64,000 nt of DNA from Scardovia wiggsiae (GCF_051045985.1 NZ_CP157350.1:1178001-1242000), one strand, 5' to 3'. Shown: positions 52,916 through 61,755, counted from the stretch's first letter. The notes: a model not told the origin generated them from the sequence alone. Made by a program: numbers and translations.

Positions 52916-53212
52916 CTACTCGGCATCCTTACGAAGTATTTTCGTACGGACAATGGATTCATTAAGGTTAAGAAGACGATCCAGCTCAGCGCTTGATGCA
53001 GGTTCGCTGGTATATTCAACGACAGCATACGCGCCTTCGGTTTTGCCGTCAATCTCATATGCGAGCTTGCGGCGGCCCCAGATATCTATATTTTCTACAG
53101 TGCCCTTTTCATTGGTGACTGTTTCAAGATACTGATCAATAAGCTTCTTCAAAGCATTATCATCCAATTCCGGATCAGCGATCAGCATTAATTCATACTT
53201 ATGCGCAGACAT
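52916..53212 (-). CDS. rpsF: 30S ribosomal protein S6
   Basis: 98 residues: MSAHKYELMLIADPELDD, IWGRRKLAYEIDGKTEGAYA and NLNESIVRTKILR. ATG 53212 has a very strong AAGGAGGTGGGTG site. An in-frame open stretch upstream to 53356 is untranslated leader. In that leader CTGCAG..CTGCAG can form a small hairpin next to the ribosome site; S6:S18 autoregulatory binding is known in other bacteria but I could not confirm the motif. Confidence 0.97.
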   Translation of the reverse strand: MSAHKYELMLIADPELDDNALKKLIDQYLETVTNEKGTVENIDIWGRRKLAYEIDGKTEGAYAVVEYTSEPASSAELDRLLNLNESIVRTKILRKDAE

Positions 53213-53445
53213 CACCCACCTCCTTCGGACTAAAGGCTGCAGGCTTTCTGCAGCAGAAGATGTGTTTACGCTTGCCGGACGGGCTATGCAGACTACAGTC
53301 TTCCGCCAGCCTCTGATCCGGCCGGCCGGACACGGTCTCCATGCCTGTGTCAGCAACTTATTTACTATACCTGCATACCGCGACTATGCAGTGATACGGT
53401 ACGGCAGGCACTGCAGCCTCTGCAGCCCTTGTCTGGGCAAGGGTA

Positions 53446-54495
53446 TCACTGTCTTCTGCCATCCTGACAGCGGGCCATATCCGCATAATGCTGTTCGGTT
53501 TCGCCTTTCACAGCCTCCCACCAGCTGCGGTGCTCCTCATACCACTCTACCGTTTTCGCCAGCCCCTGCCCGAAATCAGTGGACTGCGGTTCCCATCCCA
53601 GTTGCCGGCGGATCCTGGATGCATCCAGGGCATACCTCTGGTCCGCGCCCGGACGGTCCCTGACAAATTCAATACCCGTATCGGCACGGCCCCCGCTCAC
53701 GCCCATGGTCTGCAGGATCATACGGGCTATCTCAATATTGGAACGCTCCCCGTCTGCACTGACGATATACGTTTCACCGATCCGCCCGCGTTCCAGCACT
53801 GCCCAGACAGCAGAACACTGGTCTTCCACAGCGATCCAGTCGCGCACAGCATGTCCGTCGCCGTAGATCTGCACCGGGAGCCCGCACAGCACATTCGTGA
53901 TCTGCCGGGGGATAAATTTTTCCACATGCTGCCAGGGGCCGTAATTATTGGAACAGTTGGAAATAGTGGCTTTTACACCGTATGTCCTCACCCACGCGCG
54001 TACGAGCTGGTCGGAAGCTGCCTTTGACGCCGCATAGGGGCTTGACGGCCGGTACGGGCTGTCCTCAGTAAACTTCGCTGTACTGGACAACGGCATATCC
54101 CCAAATACTTCGTCCGTAGAAATATGGTGGAACCGCACATCATATTTACGTACAGCCTGCAGAAGCCTAAAAGTGCCCTCAATATTCGTCGAGATAAAAG
54201 GCTGAGGGTCGAAGATGGCATTATCATTATGCGATTCGGCAGCAAAATGGACGACTGCGTCCTGGCCTGCTACCGCCTCATCCACCGTTTTTGCATCGCG
54301 GATATCGCCTTCAACAAAAGTGATCTGCCCGCGCACGCCGTCAAGGTTATGGATATTGCCGGCGTAAGTAAGCGCATCCAGGACTGTGATCTCCACTTCA
54401 GGATGCCTGTCTGCAACATGCCGGACGAAATTCGCGCCAATGAATCCTGCCCCGCCCGTCACAAGGATACGGCGGAACTGCTTATCCGACCCCAT
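53446..54495 (-). CDS. rmlB: dTDP-glucose 4,6-dehydratase
   Basis: 349 residues, extended short-chain dehydrogenase family. ILVTGGAGFIGANFVRH binds NAD. HISTDEVFGDMP has the catalytic Thr-Asp-Glu, SPYAASKAASDQLV the YxxxK, and NCSNNYGPWQHVEKFIP and RPGADQRYALD are family-specific. It makes dTDP-4-keto-6-deoxyglucose for rhamnose. The other rml genes are not in this window. Its ATG lies within the 3' end of the TMEM175-type gene (14-base overlap). Confidence 0.95.
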   Translation of the reverse strand: MGSDKQFRRILVTGGAGFIGANFVRHVADRHPEVEITVLDALTYAGNIHNLDGVRGQITFVEGDIRDAKTVDEAVAGQDAVVHFAAESHNDNAIFDPQPFISTNIEGTFRLLQAVRKYDVRFHHISTDEVFGDMPLSSTAKFTEDSPYRPSSPYAASKAASDQLVRAWVRTYGVKATISNCSNNYGPWQHVEKFIPRQITNVLCGLPVQIYGDGHAVRDWIAVEDQCSAVWAVLERGRIGETYIVSADGERSNIEIARMILQTMGVSGGRADTGIEFVRDRPGADQRYALDASRIRRQLGWEPQSTDFGQGLAKTVEWYEEHRSWWEAVKGETEQHYADMARCQDGRRQ

Positions 54496-55231
54496 TCTGC
54501 CGGCCCCCTGTCCCGTTCCCTTCTATCCCTTCTATCCCTGCTATTGCTGCCGGTCCGGCCCCTGTATCTTCCTCCGGCACTTCCTGCGCATTTTTATTGG
54601 CCTTCCAGGATTTTGCTGTTTTCCCCGCTTTTCCCTTTACCCCTTCGCGGGCCTTCCTGCGCTGACGCCCCTCCCAGAAATGCACGGGCATAGCAATCAT
54701 AAACGAAGTCACAAGCACCGCGACCATCATTGCCGGCGGAAAAACTGTTACTGCGAGAACAAAGCCAAGCGCTTTGACTGCCAGATCGATGCTGAGCCAG
54801 CTAAGCCGGAAATCAACACTGTCTGTGATCGCAGCATTTGCCGGTATGGCAGCAAGGCCCCTGCTCAGCCACATATTCACCAGGGTGGCAATGACCACGA
54901 CAATGCCATAAAACCCCTGCGCTGTCCTGTTGAAGAAATTGCCCGCTACAAGCAGCGTGGCATAGGGGAAAAGCGAAGCAAAAAAGAGGAGTATCAAAAC
55001 CCGCCATATTATTGCATCAGTGATCTCTTTAACTGAATTCCACTCATTGTGTATGCCGGCCCACATGGCACCCAGCCAGAAAAATGACAGGGCGTAGGAG
55101 AAAAAACTCGCCCGGAGGCTCCACAGCCCTGCAGGCGTTACCGGATCAGGCTTAGGCAGTTCAAGCACGATAATCGTCATAATGATTGCAAGGACTGCAT
55201 CTGTGAAAGCTGCCAGCCTTTCTTTTGACAC
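54482..55231 (-). CDS. TMEM175/DUF1211-type membrane protein
   Basis: 249 residues, about six helices. RLAAFTDAVLAIIMTIIVLE near the N-terminus is the bacterial TMEM175 pore helix (RxxxFSD motif, here FTD). LSFFWLGAMWAGIHNEWNSV and RVLILLFFASLFPYAT follow. Such proteins form potassium-permeable channels. The GTG start at 55231 is chosen because AAGGAGG lies six bases upstream; a TTG at 55255 sits ahead of that site. The C-terminal 60 residues are charged then Gly/Glu-rich. It overlaps rmlB. Confidence 0.88.
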   Translation of the reverse strand: MSKERLAAFTDAVLAIIMTIIVLELPKPDPVTPAGLWSLRASFFSYALSFFWLGAMWAGIHNEWNSVKEITDAIIWRVLILLFFASLFPYATLLVAGNFFNRTAQGFYGIVVVIATLVNMWLSRGLAAIPANAAITDSVDFRLSWLSIDLAVKALGFVLAVTVFPPAMMVAVLVTSFMIAMPVHFWEGRQRRKAREGVKGKAGKTAKSWKANKNAQEVPEEDTGAGPAAIAGIEGIEGNGTGGRQNGVG

Positions 55232-55465
55232 TTCCGGCCTCCTTAATAAGCTCAACAGTTTATGACGTTTTTTAGTTTGCGTACGTGGCCGTATCAGCCC
55301 TTACAAGTCTACAACTTCCTCATGCCGATTACGCCAGGCGGCAACCGTGCAACCACCGTGCAGCTTTTCGCATCCTCACCTGCACATGCCCCGGCACAGC
55401 GCATACATCGCATAAGCTAGAATGATGGCAGACCTTTAACCGACATGAAAAGGAAGGCACCCAAT

Positions 55466-56677
55466 ATGGTTCATGATGTAAATACTGCTGACGCTGGCGC
55501 AGCGGGTACTGACGGAATTAACGCTGATATTGTGATCGTAGGGGCAGGGCTTTTTGGCCTGACGATAGCCCAGCAGGTGGTGGAGCATACCGGCAAACGA
55601 GTACATATTATTGATATCCGCAGCCATATTGGGGGTAATGCCTACTCATATTTCGATGAAAAGACCGGTGCCGAGATCCACAAATACGGTGCGCATCTGT
55701 TCCACACCAGCAACGAACGCGTATGGAAATATGTAAACCGTTTTACTGAGTTTACCGATTACGTGCATCGTGTATATACCACACATGCCGGCGAGGTTTT
55801 CCCCCTGCCGGTAAACCTGGGGACCATCAACCAGTTTTTCCATGCGTCGTATACACCTGCAGAAGCAAAGGCTGAGATTGAAAAGCAGGCCGGCGAATAC
55901 GCTGATGTTGACCCGAAAAACCTTGATGAGCAAGGCAAAAAGCTTATCGGACAGCCGCTGTATGACGCTTTCATCCGCAACTACACAGCCAAGCAGTGGC
56001 AGACAGATCCGAGCGAACTGCCCGCATCTATTATCCGCCGGCTGCCTGTACGGTTCACCTATAATAACCGCTACTTCAAAGATACGTGGGAGGGGCTGCC
56101 GGCTGACGGGTACACCGCATGGTTTGAGCGCATGATCGACGATCCCCGCATCACCGTGTCGCTTGTTGTTGATTTCTTCGATGAAAGCCAGCCATATAAC
56201 AAGAAAGCGCTCGTAGGCCGCATCCCCGTTATTTACACAGGCCCTGTTGACCGTTATTTCGAGTATGAGCTTGGTGAGCTCAAGTGGCGTACCGTTGATT
56301 TTAAGGAAAAACGCTATGCGGAAGATGACCACTTCGGCTGTGCAGTAATGAACTATGCTGATTCCGATGTACCGTACACCCGCGCTATCGAATACAAGAA
56401 TTTCAACCCCGAACGGTACGACAGGCAGAACCATAATGAGACTGTTGTCTGGGAAGAGTATTCGCGCTTTGCTAAGCGCGGCGATGAGCCGTACTATCCC
56501 ATCAACACCGATGAAGACCGCACTCTCTACGCGCAGTACAAGGCAAAGGCGGCCGAAGAGCCTCAGGTCGTTTTCGGCGGGCGGCTCGGTACTTATGCAT
56601 ATTACGATATGCATCAGGTGATCAGCAGCGCCCTGGCCGCTTATGACGAGCAGGTCGCGCCGCTGCTGGCAAAATAG
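55466..56677 (+). CDS. glf: UDP-galactopyranose mutase
   Basis: 403 residues, FAD enzyme that interconverts UDP-galactopyranose and UDP-galactofuranose for cell-wall polysaccharide. DIVIVGAGLFGLTIAQQV is the FAD site; HIGGNAYSYFD, YGAHLFHTSNERVWKYVNRF, RNYTAKQWQTDP, RLPVRFTYNNRYF and GGRLGTYAYYDMHQVI are family motifs. ATG 55466 has AAGGAAGG upstream; ATG 55445 is an alternative. A TAGAAT box at about 55419 may be the -10. Divergent from the TMEM175/rmlB pair. Confidence 0.96.
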   Translation: MVHDVNTADAGAAGTDGINADIVIVGAGLFGLTIAQQVVEHTGKRVHIIDIRSHIGGNAYSYFDEKTGAEIHKYGAHLFHTSNERVWKYVNRFTEFTDYVHRVYTTHAGEVFPLPVNLGTINQFFHASYTPAEAKAEIEKQAGEYADVDPKNLDEQGKKLIGQPLYDAFIRNYTAKQWQTDPSELPASIIRRLPVRFTYNNRYFKDTWEGLPADGYTAWFERMIDDPRITVSLVVDFFDESQPYNKKALVGRIPVIYTGPVDRYFEYELGELKWRTVDFKEKRYAEDDHFGCAVMNYADSDVPYTRAIEYKNFNPERYDRQNHNETVVWEEYSRFAKRGDEPYYPINTDEDRTLYAQYKAKAAEEPQVVFGGRLGTYAYYDMHQVISSALAAYDEQVAPLLAK

Positions 56678-56959
56678 GCCCGAGGATCCACGGGCACGGG
56701 GAGCGGTAATACGCGGATGCGGTTACCGTCGTGGTCTGCCTGCGCTTCGCTGGAGCCGCCTGTTTTACCGCCGGAAGGTGGGTATAAACGATAAATTTAA
56801 AAGACCGGTACGGAAGCAAGCATGGCAAAAATCGCATAAAGGCTGCCGGGCAAGGCCTTGCAAGGATGATTATCCCCTACGAGTGCATAAGACACGAATG
56901 CCTTAAACTCGCTGGCGAATTCGACGGCGTGTGTTAAAGTTTAGAGGTCGCACAGACAT

Positions 56960-57044
56960 GGAGGATTCGCCTAGTGGTCTATGGCGCACGCTTGGAAAGC
57001 GTGTTGGGTGCAGGCCCTCACGAGTTCGAATCTCGTATCCTCCG
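56960..57044 (+). tRNA. tRNA-Ser (GGA)
   Basis: Class II tRNA with acceptor GGAGGAT/ATCCTCC, anticodon arm ACGCTTGGAAAGCGT carrying GGA, long variable arm and discriminator G. Confidence 0.97.
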
Positions 57045-57050
57045 CGCTTG

Positions 57051-57090
57051 ATCCGGGAACTGCTCAGCGGCGGCTCCCGGATTTCTTTAT
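57051..57090 (+). terminator. intrinsic terminator of tRNA-Ser
   Basis: ATCCGGGA and TCCCGGAT arms followed by TTCTTTAT. Confidence 0.82.
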
Positions 57091-57271
57091 AGCTCATTGG
57101 GCAGTATCCTGATATCAATTTGGCCACGTTTTTATGACGATAAAAATGTATAAAAAACGTATAAATGTATGGCTATTCAGGCCCCTGAGAGCCAGGACCG
57201 TCCTGATCCCTGCATCACAAAATCCTGCTGCCCCTCCCCCGCATGACGGGCTCATACTTTATACTTACCCT

Positions 57272-57760
57272 ATGGACACATGGAAAAAAGACAGAATCCA
57301 GTCAATACTGGATGGGACGAACCCCACTTTCCTTGCCGAGATGGAATCGGGATATGCTGTTATTGCAGATACCCAGTTCCTGCCCGGCTACTCTGTCCTC
57401 CTTCCCAAACGCTGTGTGGGGCAGCTCAACGATTTGCCTGTTGAGGAAAGGACAGCTTTCCTGCGTGATATGACTATCCTGGGCGATGCTGTTGCACAGG
57501 CGTGCGCACCAATCGTCAGGCTTAATTACGATATCCTGGGCAATACCGATACTTATCTTCACGCCCATGTTTTTCCGCGTTACTCATGGGAGGAACCCGG
57601 CCGGCTCAAAATGCCGGTATGGTTTTATCCCGCGGAATGCTGGACCAGCGATGAATATAATTTCACCCAAAAGAAATACGAATCGGTCCGAAAGGCGATT
57701 ACAGAGAACCTGCGCAATATAATTCGCGATATTAAGAATATTAAGAATAGGACCGCCTGA
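57272..57760 (+). CDS. HIT-family hydrolase-like protein
   Basis: 162 residues. The histidine-triad region NYDILGNTDTYLHAHVFPRY retains two of the three usual His before the FPRY end, as in some diadenosine-polyphosphate hydrolase relatives. FLPGYSVLLPKRCVGQLNDL is the strand and loop ahead of it. ATG 57272 is preferred because TATACTT lies about five bases before it, so the mRNA is probably leaderless, and the longer upstream frame is Pro-rich and non-conserved. The substrate is likely a dinucleotide or nucleoside monophosphate derivative. Confidence 0.82.
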   Translation: MDTWKKDRIQSILDGTNPTFLAEMESGYAVIADTQFLPGYSVLLPKRCVGQLNDLPVEERTAFLRDMTILGDAVAQACAPIVRLNYDILGNTDTYLHAHVFPRYSWEEPGRLKMPVWFYPAECWTSDEYNFTQKKYESVRKAITENLRNIIRDIKNIKNRTA

Positions 57761-57899
57761 ATATATACAAGGCATCCGTGTAGTATAAGGGTTACGGTTA
57801 TCAGACTGATTGATAAACTAAACCGGTATCGGCATACCCGGCCAGTTATTCACCTATTTTTAACCGTACCTATAAGTACCGGGCAAAAGGAGGGCCAGC

Positions 57900-58736
57900 A
57901 TGGCGTGGGAACAGCAGACTATTACTACCGTAACCTCCGACAGCCAGCTGCATAAAGCCCTTCTGTCTATTGGCCTGCAGCCGACCGATTCGTGCATCGT
58001 ACATACCAGGATGAGCGCTTTCGGATTCATCCCCGGAGGGGAGCAGACTGTTATCAGCGTACTGAAGGAGGTACTGGCTGACGGCGACATTATCATGCCT
58101 GCGCAAAGTACTGACCTGTCCGATCCCGGAGGGTGGGAGTTTCCGCCGGTTGACCCCTCGCTTATATCCTCTGTGCATGACGCACTCCCCGCCTTTGACC
58201 CGGATCTTACACCGGTGCATGGCCTCGGCAGGATACCCGAATACTTCCGTGCGCTCCACAATACCAGGCGCAGCCTCCACCCTCTGTATTCTATGGCTGC
58301 CTGGGGCAAACATGCCGACTGGATATGCGAGACTCGCACATATGATATGCCGTTTGGCGAAGGCAGCCCGCTTGATAAGCTTTATCAGCTGGATGGAAAA
58401 GTGCTGTTCCTCGGCACAGGCTTCGATACCTGCACCGCTATCCATTATGCCGAATCCACTATCGGAAGGCCTCTTATCCGGGAGACTGCGCCAGTGGGCA
58501 AAACAGACCCTGACCAGCGCAAAGCCTCGGTAGAGTGGATAACATACGATAGCGTTGATCTTGATAAGTATGACGATTTCACTGCGTTCGGACACCATTT
58601 CATGGATACTGACCCTTCGGCTATCCGCTCCATAGAACTCAATGGTGCGCGCATCCTCACTTTCCCTATTCGCACACTAATCAGCCGTGCGCGTGAGTAC
58701 TACAGAAACAAAGACCGCGAAATGCAGAATCTATGA
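57900..58736 (+). CDS. AAC(3)-family N-acetyltransferase-like protein
   Basis: 278 residues, full length. Family motifs are IVHTRMSAFGFIPGGEQTVI, DIIMPAQSTDLSDP, VHGLGRIPEYFR, RRSLHPLYSMAAWGKHADW (catalytic His) and LFLGTGFDTCTAIHYAES. Members include aminoglycoside 3-N-acetyltransferases as well as FrbF- and YokD-type enzymes with other acyl acceptors, so resistance cannot be assumed. It has a strong AAAAGGAGG ribosome site. It converges on the Abi/HEPN gene with only 11 bp between stops, in an accessory-looking region. Confidence 0.85.
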   Translation: MAWEQQTITTVTSDSQLHKALLSIGLQPTDSCIVHTRMSAFGFIPGGEQTVISVLKEVLADGDIIMPAQSTDLSDPGGWEFPPVDPSLISSVHDALPAFDPDLTPVHGLGRIPEYFRALHNTRRSLHPLYSMAAWGKHADWICETRTYDMPFGEGSPLDKLYQLDGKVLFLGTGFDTCTAIHYAESTIGRPLIRETAPVGKTDPDQRKASVEWITYDSVDLDKYDDFTAFGHHFMDTDPSAIRSIELNGARILTFPIRTLISRAREYYRNKDREMQNL

Positions 58737-58747
58737 GTATTCATTGC

Positions 58748-59230
58748 CTATTTCCACAATTCGAGCGTTCTCCAGTTACTGGGAGCTCCAGTAACTTCAA
58801 ATGGCACCAAATTATCGTCTGGATATGTTTGCAATACTTTCGGAAGGAGATGTATCTTATCTAGATTAAGCCATTTTATGATATATTCGATTAATGATAT
58901 CTGCTCGAATATTTTGCCTTTTATACCCTTTATCTGGCTAAATATCGCACTGTTGGGAAGTTTGGGAGTAAGAACATAAACACTATTAAACATACGAGCA
59001 TTATGCGCAGACTTATTACGGAGTATATTCAAGCATTTTAACCATGAAGTAAGCTGTGAGGGCGTGATATCTAACCGCATCGCTACCTTTTCACGAACTA
59101 TTTTCGGACACATCTTATAAAGATGAGTTAGCTCGCCCCAATCCATGGTTTCATTGATGAAACAATTCCTCCACCCCAAAATAGAAGACCAGCCCTGGAC
59201 CCCAAAGAGGCGGAACTGGTCGTGATACAT
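58748..59230 (-). CDS. short Abi-family protein with HEPN-type RNase motif
   Basis: 161 residues from ATG 59230; the frame stays open to 59353 but that part lies in a terminator hairpin. The core MDWGELTHLYKMCPKIVREK, LTSWLKCLNILRN and LRNKSAHNARMFN matches the C-terminal half of Abi_2/AbiD/AbiF proteins. RNKSAH fits the HEPN ribonuclease Rx4H motif. The N-terminal half of longer Abi proteins is missing, so it is either a compact form or truncated. It is distinctly AT-rich compared with neighbours, suggesting acquisition. A candidate small RNA with its own terminator lies directly upstream on the same strand. It may be an RNA-cleaving toxin of phage defence; this is inferred. Confidence 0.65.
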   Translation of the reverse strand: MYHDQFRLFGVQGWSSILGWRNCFINETMDWGELTHLYKMCPKIVREKVAMRLDITPSQLTSWLKCLNILRNKSAHNARMFNSVYVLTPKLPNSAIFSQIKGIKGKIFEQISLIEYIIKWLNLDKIHLLPKVLQTYPDDNLVPFEVTGAPSNWRTLELWK

Positions 59231-59309
59231 CAATCGTATCACCAGGTAACTTGCAACACGCCAAGTTCCAGTGAAACAGCTATTAATAGATTTCCAGATA
59301 AGAAAATAT

Positions 59310-59353
59310 CCCAAAAACAAAATTGGGGCAACGCCTGATTGGCGAAGCCCCAA
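59310..59353 (-). terminator. intrinsic terminator between small RNA and Abi gene
   Basis: GGGGC-TT-CGCC pairs with GGCG-TT-GCCCC around a five-base loop, followed on the - strand by AATTTTGTTTTT. Confidence 0.9.
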
Positions 59354-59381
59354 CTATATAAGGAGAGGTTGTTTTAGTCTC
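59310..59381 (-). ncRNA. candidate small RNA upstream of the Abi/HEPN gene
   Basis: On the - strand TTGATG and ATTAAT are 17 bases apart (59414-59409 and 59391-59386), predicting a start near 59380. The RNA would begin GGAGACTAAAACAACCTCTCC, that is a GGAGA/TCTCC hairpin. After TTATATAG it ends in GGGGC-CGCC/GGCG-GCCCC and TTTTGTTTTT. A palindrome CTAAATTAATTTAG (59382-59395) overlaps the -10. No reading frame is present. It could instead be the trailer of the adhesin mRNA. Confidence 0.45.
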
Positions 59382-59421
59382 CTAAATTAATTTAGATATT
59401 AAGTTTTGCATCAACCCTGCG

Positions 59422-59461
59422 GGGATGCCCCGCCCCACTCTTTACTGAGGTCGGGCATCCC
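59422..59461 (-). other. hairpin just after the adhesin stop
   Basis: GGGATGCCC and GGGCATCCC are perfect 9-bp arms separated by 22 bases, 25 bp past the adhesin stop, without a T-run. It may protect the mRNA 3' end or belong to the small-RNA locus. Confidence 0.5.
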
Positions 59462-59485
59462 ACCAAGATATATATGCCGAGTATT

Positions 59486-61172
59486 CTACTCTTTTGCCGC
59501 GCGGATCTTCACAGTCAGTACGCCGGCAGCTGCAAGGAGCAGGATAACCGAAACCGCTGCTACCCCAAAGGTACCGACACCGGTACGGGCGAGCTTCTTC
59601 TGCGGCTTCTTTGGGGTCGCAGGAGGAGCCGGCGGAGTATTCGGCGTTGGAGGAGTCGGTGGTGTTGGCGGGGTTGGAGGGACCTTGACCAGGTTCTTAT
59701 GCCATGCTGCAGTGAGGGCAGACGGGCAAGTCGGTTCAGAAACCTTGACCAGGTTCAGGTCAGGATCCGGGAGATACTCGATCTTATCAGATGCAAGGCT
59801 TGCTCCAGTACCGAAGAGGCCGAACTCAGTAAGGTCACGGGCATTGGCATTCGGGGCTTCATGCTTGTATGTCAGTGTGGTAACCGACACCGGAAGCTGC
59901 GAAAGTCCCCTTAGGGGCCTCATTGAAACCATCAACGTTGTTCATGAAATTAGCGGTGCAGCGCTTGCCTGAGCAGGTAAGCTGGCTGTTTGGCGGATTC
60001 ATAACGTCAAGGTTGCTCTGGTTGAAGTTAACCGTGGATGACTGGTGGAAATCCACATCACCAACAGCGAATGCCTGCAGGGAGCGGACCGGGTTTCCGC
60101 TCTTGTCGAGGAACGTAGCCTTAACAGTGATATCGTTTGCGTTCATATAGTCGAAGAGGATACCGCGATGCTTGCCTGAGCCGTTCTCATAACCGACAAC
60201 TAGGTTGACGGTCTTATCTGCGATCTCTGATCCCGGAAGGAGATTGGAGCGGTCAATCGCAGTAACTTCAAGTTTCACATCATACATAGTACCGTTATCG
60301 TCTTCGGCAGCATCAGTAATAGTGAAAGAAGTACCTACCTTAACGTCGGTAAGAAGCGCTGTAGGAGTACCGGAGCTGATCGTGGAATCATTCACACCGT
60401 TGGGGATGCTTGCCTTCGTCGGATTGACGATAACCTGGGTATTAGCATCCTTGACTGCAGAAGAGCCCGGCACCCATCCTGTTTCCTTGAACAGTACGGT
60501 ACCTTTCTTTGCAGCATCAACCAGGTGTGCAGTGAGCTTGCTGTAGTAGCCAAGGCCATGACCTGTCGGGTTCCACTGGCCGGTAACATAAAGCCCGGAA
60601 GCTTCATCCTTATACAGGGAGTGGTTCTTCAGATTGTCTTCAACACGCTTGGTATCAGCATTATGACGGTCAACTTCAGCCTTCTCTGTTGTGTATTTGT
60701 TCAGGGCGGCTTCATTCTCAGCGCCGGCATTGTTCGCCTGACGTTCATATTCGGCAAGATCGGAAGTAGTGATGCTGCGGGTCGTAACCTTGGCATTCGG
60801 ATACTGTGCCTTCAGCTCATCAACCCGATCATTGATCTTCTTTGCAAGACCCTGGGCTTGAGTGCAGGCCGCAGCATTAGCCTTGGCCTTCTCGATAAGT
60901 GCTTTCAAAGCTTTTACCTGAGCGGCATAATCCTTATCTGATGCGGACTGGTCAGGCTGCTTGACATCTTCAGACTGCGTTACAGTGATGCCAGCATTCT
61001 TTGCCTCATCAACAGCTGTTGTCAACTCGTCCGGTACGTCAGCAGGAGTGTACTGATCGTTATCGGCAGCATAAGCAGCAGCCGGAACTACCAGTGCACT
61101 GGTAACAAGCATTGCAGCAGCCGCAACGAAAACACGGCGCTTCATGCTTACTTTGTTATCCCTAGAAAACAT
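59486..61172 (-). pseudogene. sortase-anchored surface adhesin, single-base frameshift near the C-terminus
   Basis: The N-terminal frame has a signal peptide (FVAAAAMLVTSALVVPAAAY), an Ala/Lys/Glu-rich helical part and a beta-rich region resembling GbpC/antigen I/II adhesins (GQWNPTGHGLGYYSKLTAHL, WVPGSSAVKDANTQVIVNPT). It runs out at 59859. The neighbouring frame (+1) continues with VSVTTLTYKHEAPN, a Pro-rich PPTPPTPPTPN spacer, the sorting motif LARTG, a membrane helix and KIRAAKE. Removing one base near 59885-59895 restores 561 residues. ATG 61172 with AAGGAG is the start. It is probably a wall-anchored adhesin, currently OFF unless the base is a sequencing error. It is preceded by a nine-G tract. 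Confidence 0.75.
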
Positions 61173-61521
61173 GACTCTCCTTATAATCATGTGTCAGTAA
61201 ACACGATATTTTAAGTTGTTTCTTAAGTTGTATCCATCAGTATAGCCTAACCCCCGCACTTTTTTGGAGAATCAGTGAAAAATAGCTACATTTTTTATAT
61301 GAAACTGACAATAACCCCCCCCCGGATTTTATATATTTCCCAAGGTTTCCGGATCCAATAACAGTTACAGAGGGAAGTACAACACACCTACAGTTACAGG
61401 ACTGCAGCAAATACCGGAGAGGGGGCAGGATATGGGCAAAAAATTCGGGCACCATATGATCAGATAAAAGAAAAACCCCGGAATACTAATATCTTCAAGG
61501 CTTTTATATAGCTTATCGAAG
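61173..61521 (-). promoter_or_regulatory. adhesin upstream region with G9 tract
   Basis: 349 bp. On the - strand TATACT (61243-61238) is the best -10, with no good -35. A run of nine G (61323-61315) lies about 72 bp upstream of it. Two ACAACTTAA copies 12 bp apart (61210-61230) lie in the leader. No other gene is seen. Confidence 0.55.
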
Positions 61522-61593
61522 TGCCCCCCCAGGGATTCGAACCCTGAACCCACGACTTAAAAGGACGCTGCTCTGCCGTTGAGCTAGAGGGGC
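61522..61593 (-). tRNA. tRNA-Lys (UUU)
   Basis: Acceptor GCCCCTC/GGGGGGC, D-arm GCTC..GAGC, anticodon loop CTTTTAA with TTT, T-arm CAGGGTTCGAATCCCTG, discriminator A. The anticodon stem GCGTC/GTCGT has a T-T mismatch at positions 30-40, which is unusual. Confidence 0.9.
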
Positions 61594-61755
61594 AACAGGA
61601 AAACATTGTACATCGCACTTGCGATTTTTGCCACTATGGCGAGTTGGGCATGCCAATTTATTATCGATCCAGGCACATTACCGCTGCATTTGGGAAAGTT
61701 GCGGCTCATTCTCATAACATGCGACACGCCGGCAGCGCACGTATCGGGACTACCA

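Noticed and set aside
57778..57850. tRNA-like stretch (GTGTAGTATAAGGGTTACGG and a TTATCA/TGATAA stem) after the HIT gene
   Set aside because: No T-arm GTTCRA loop and no acceptor pairing, and U33 is missing in the best anticodon loop; probably chance palindromes.
59231..59353. Upstream TTG start extending the Abi protein by 41 residues
   Set aside because: The extra codons lie inside a textbook terminator hairpin and its T-run, and a stop immediately precedes the TTG.
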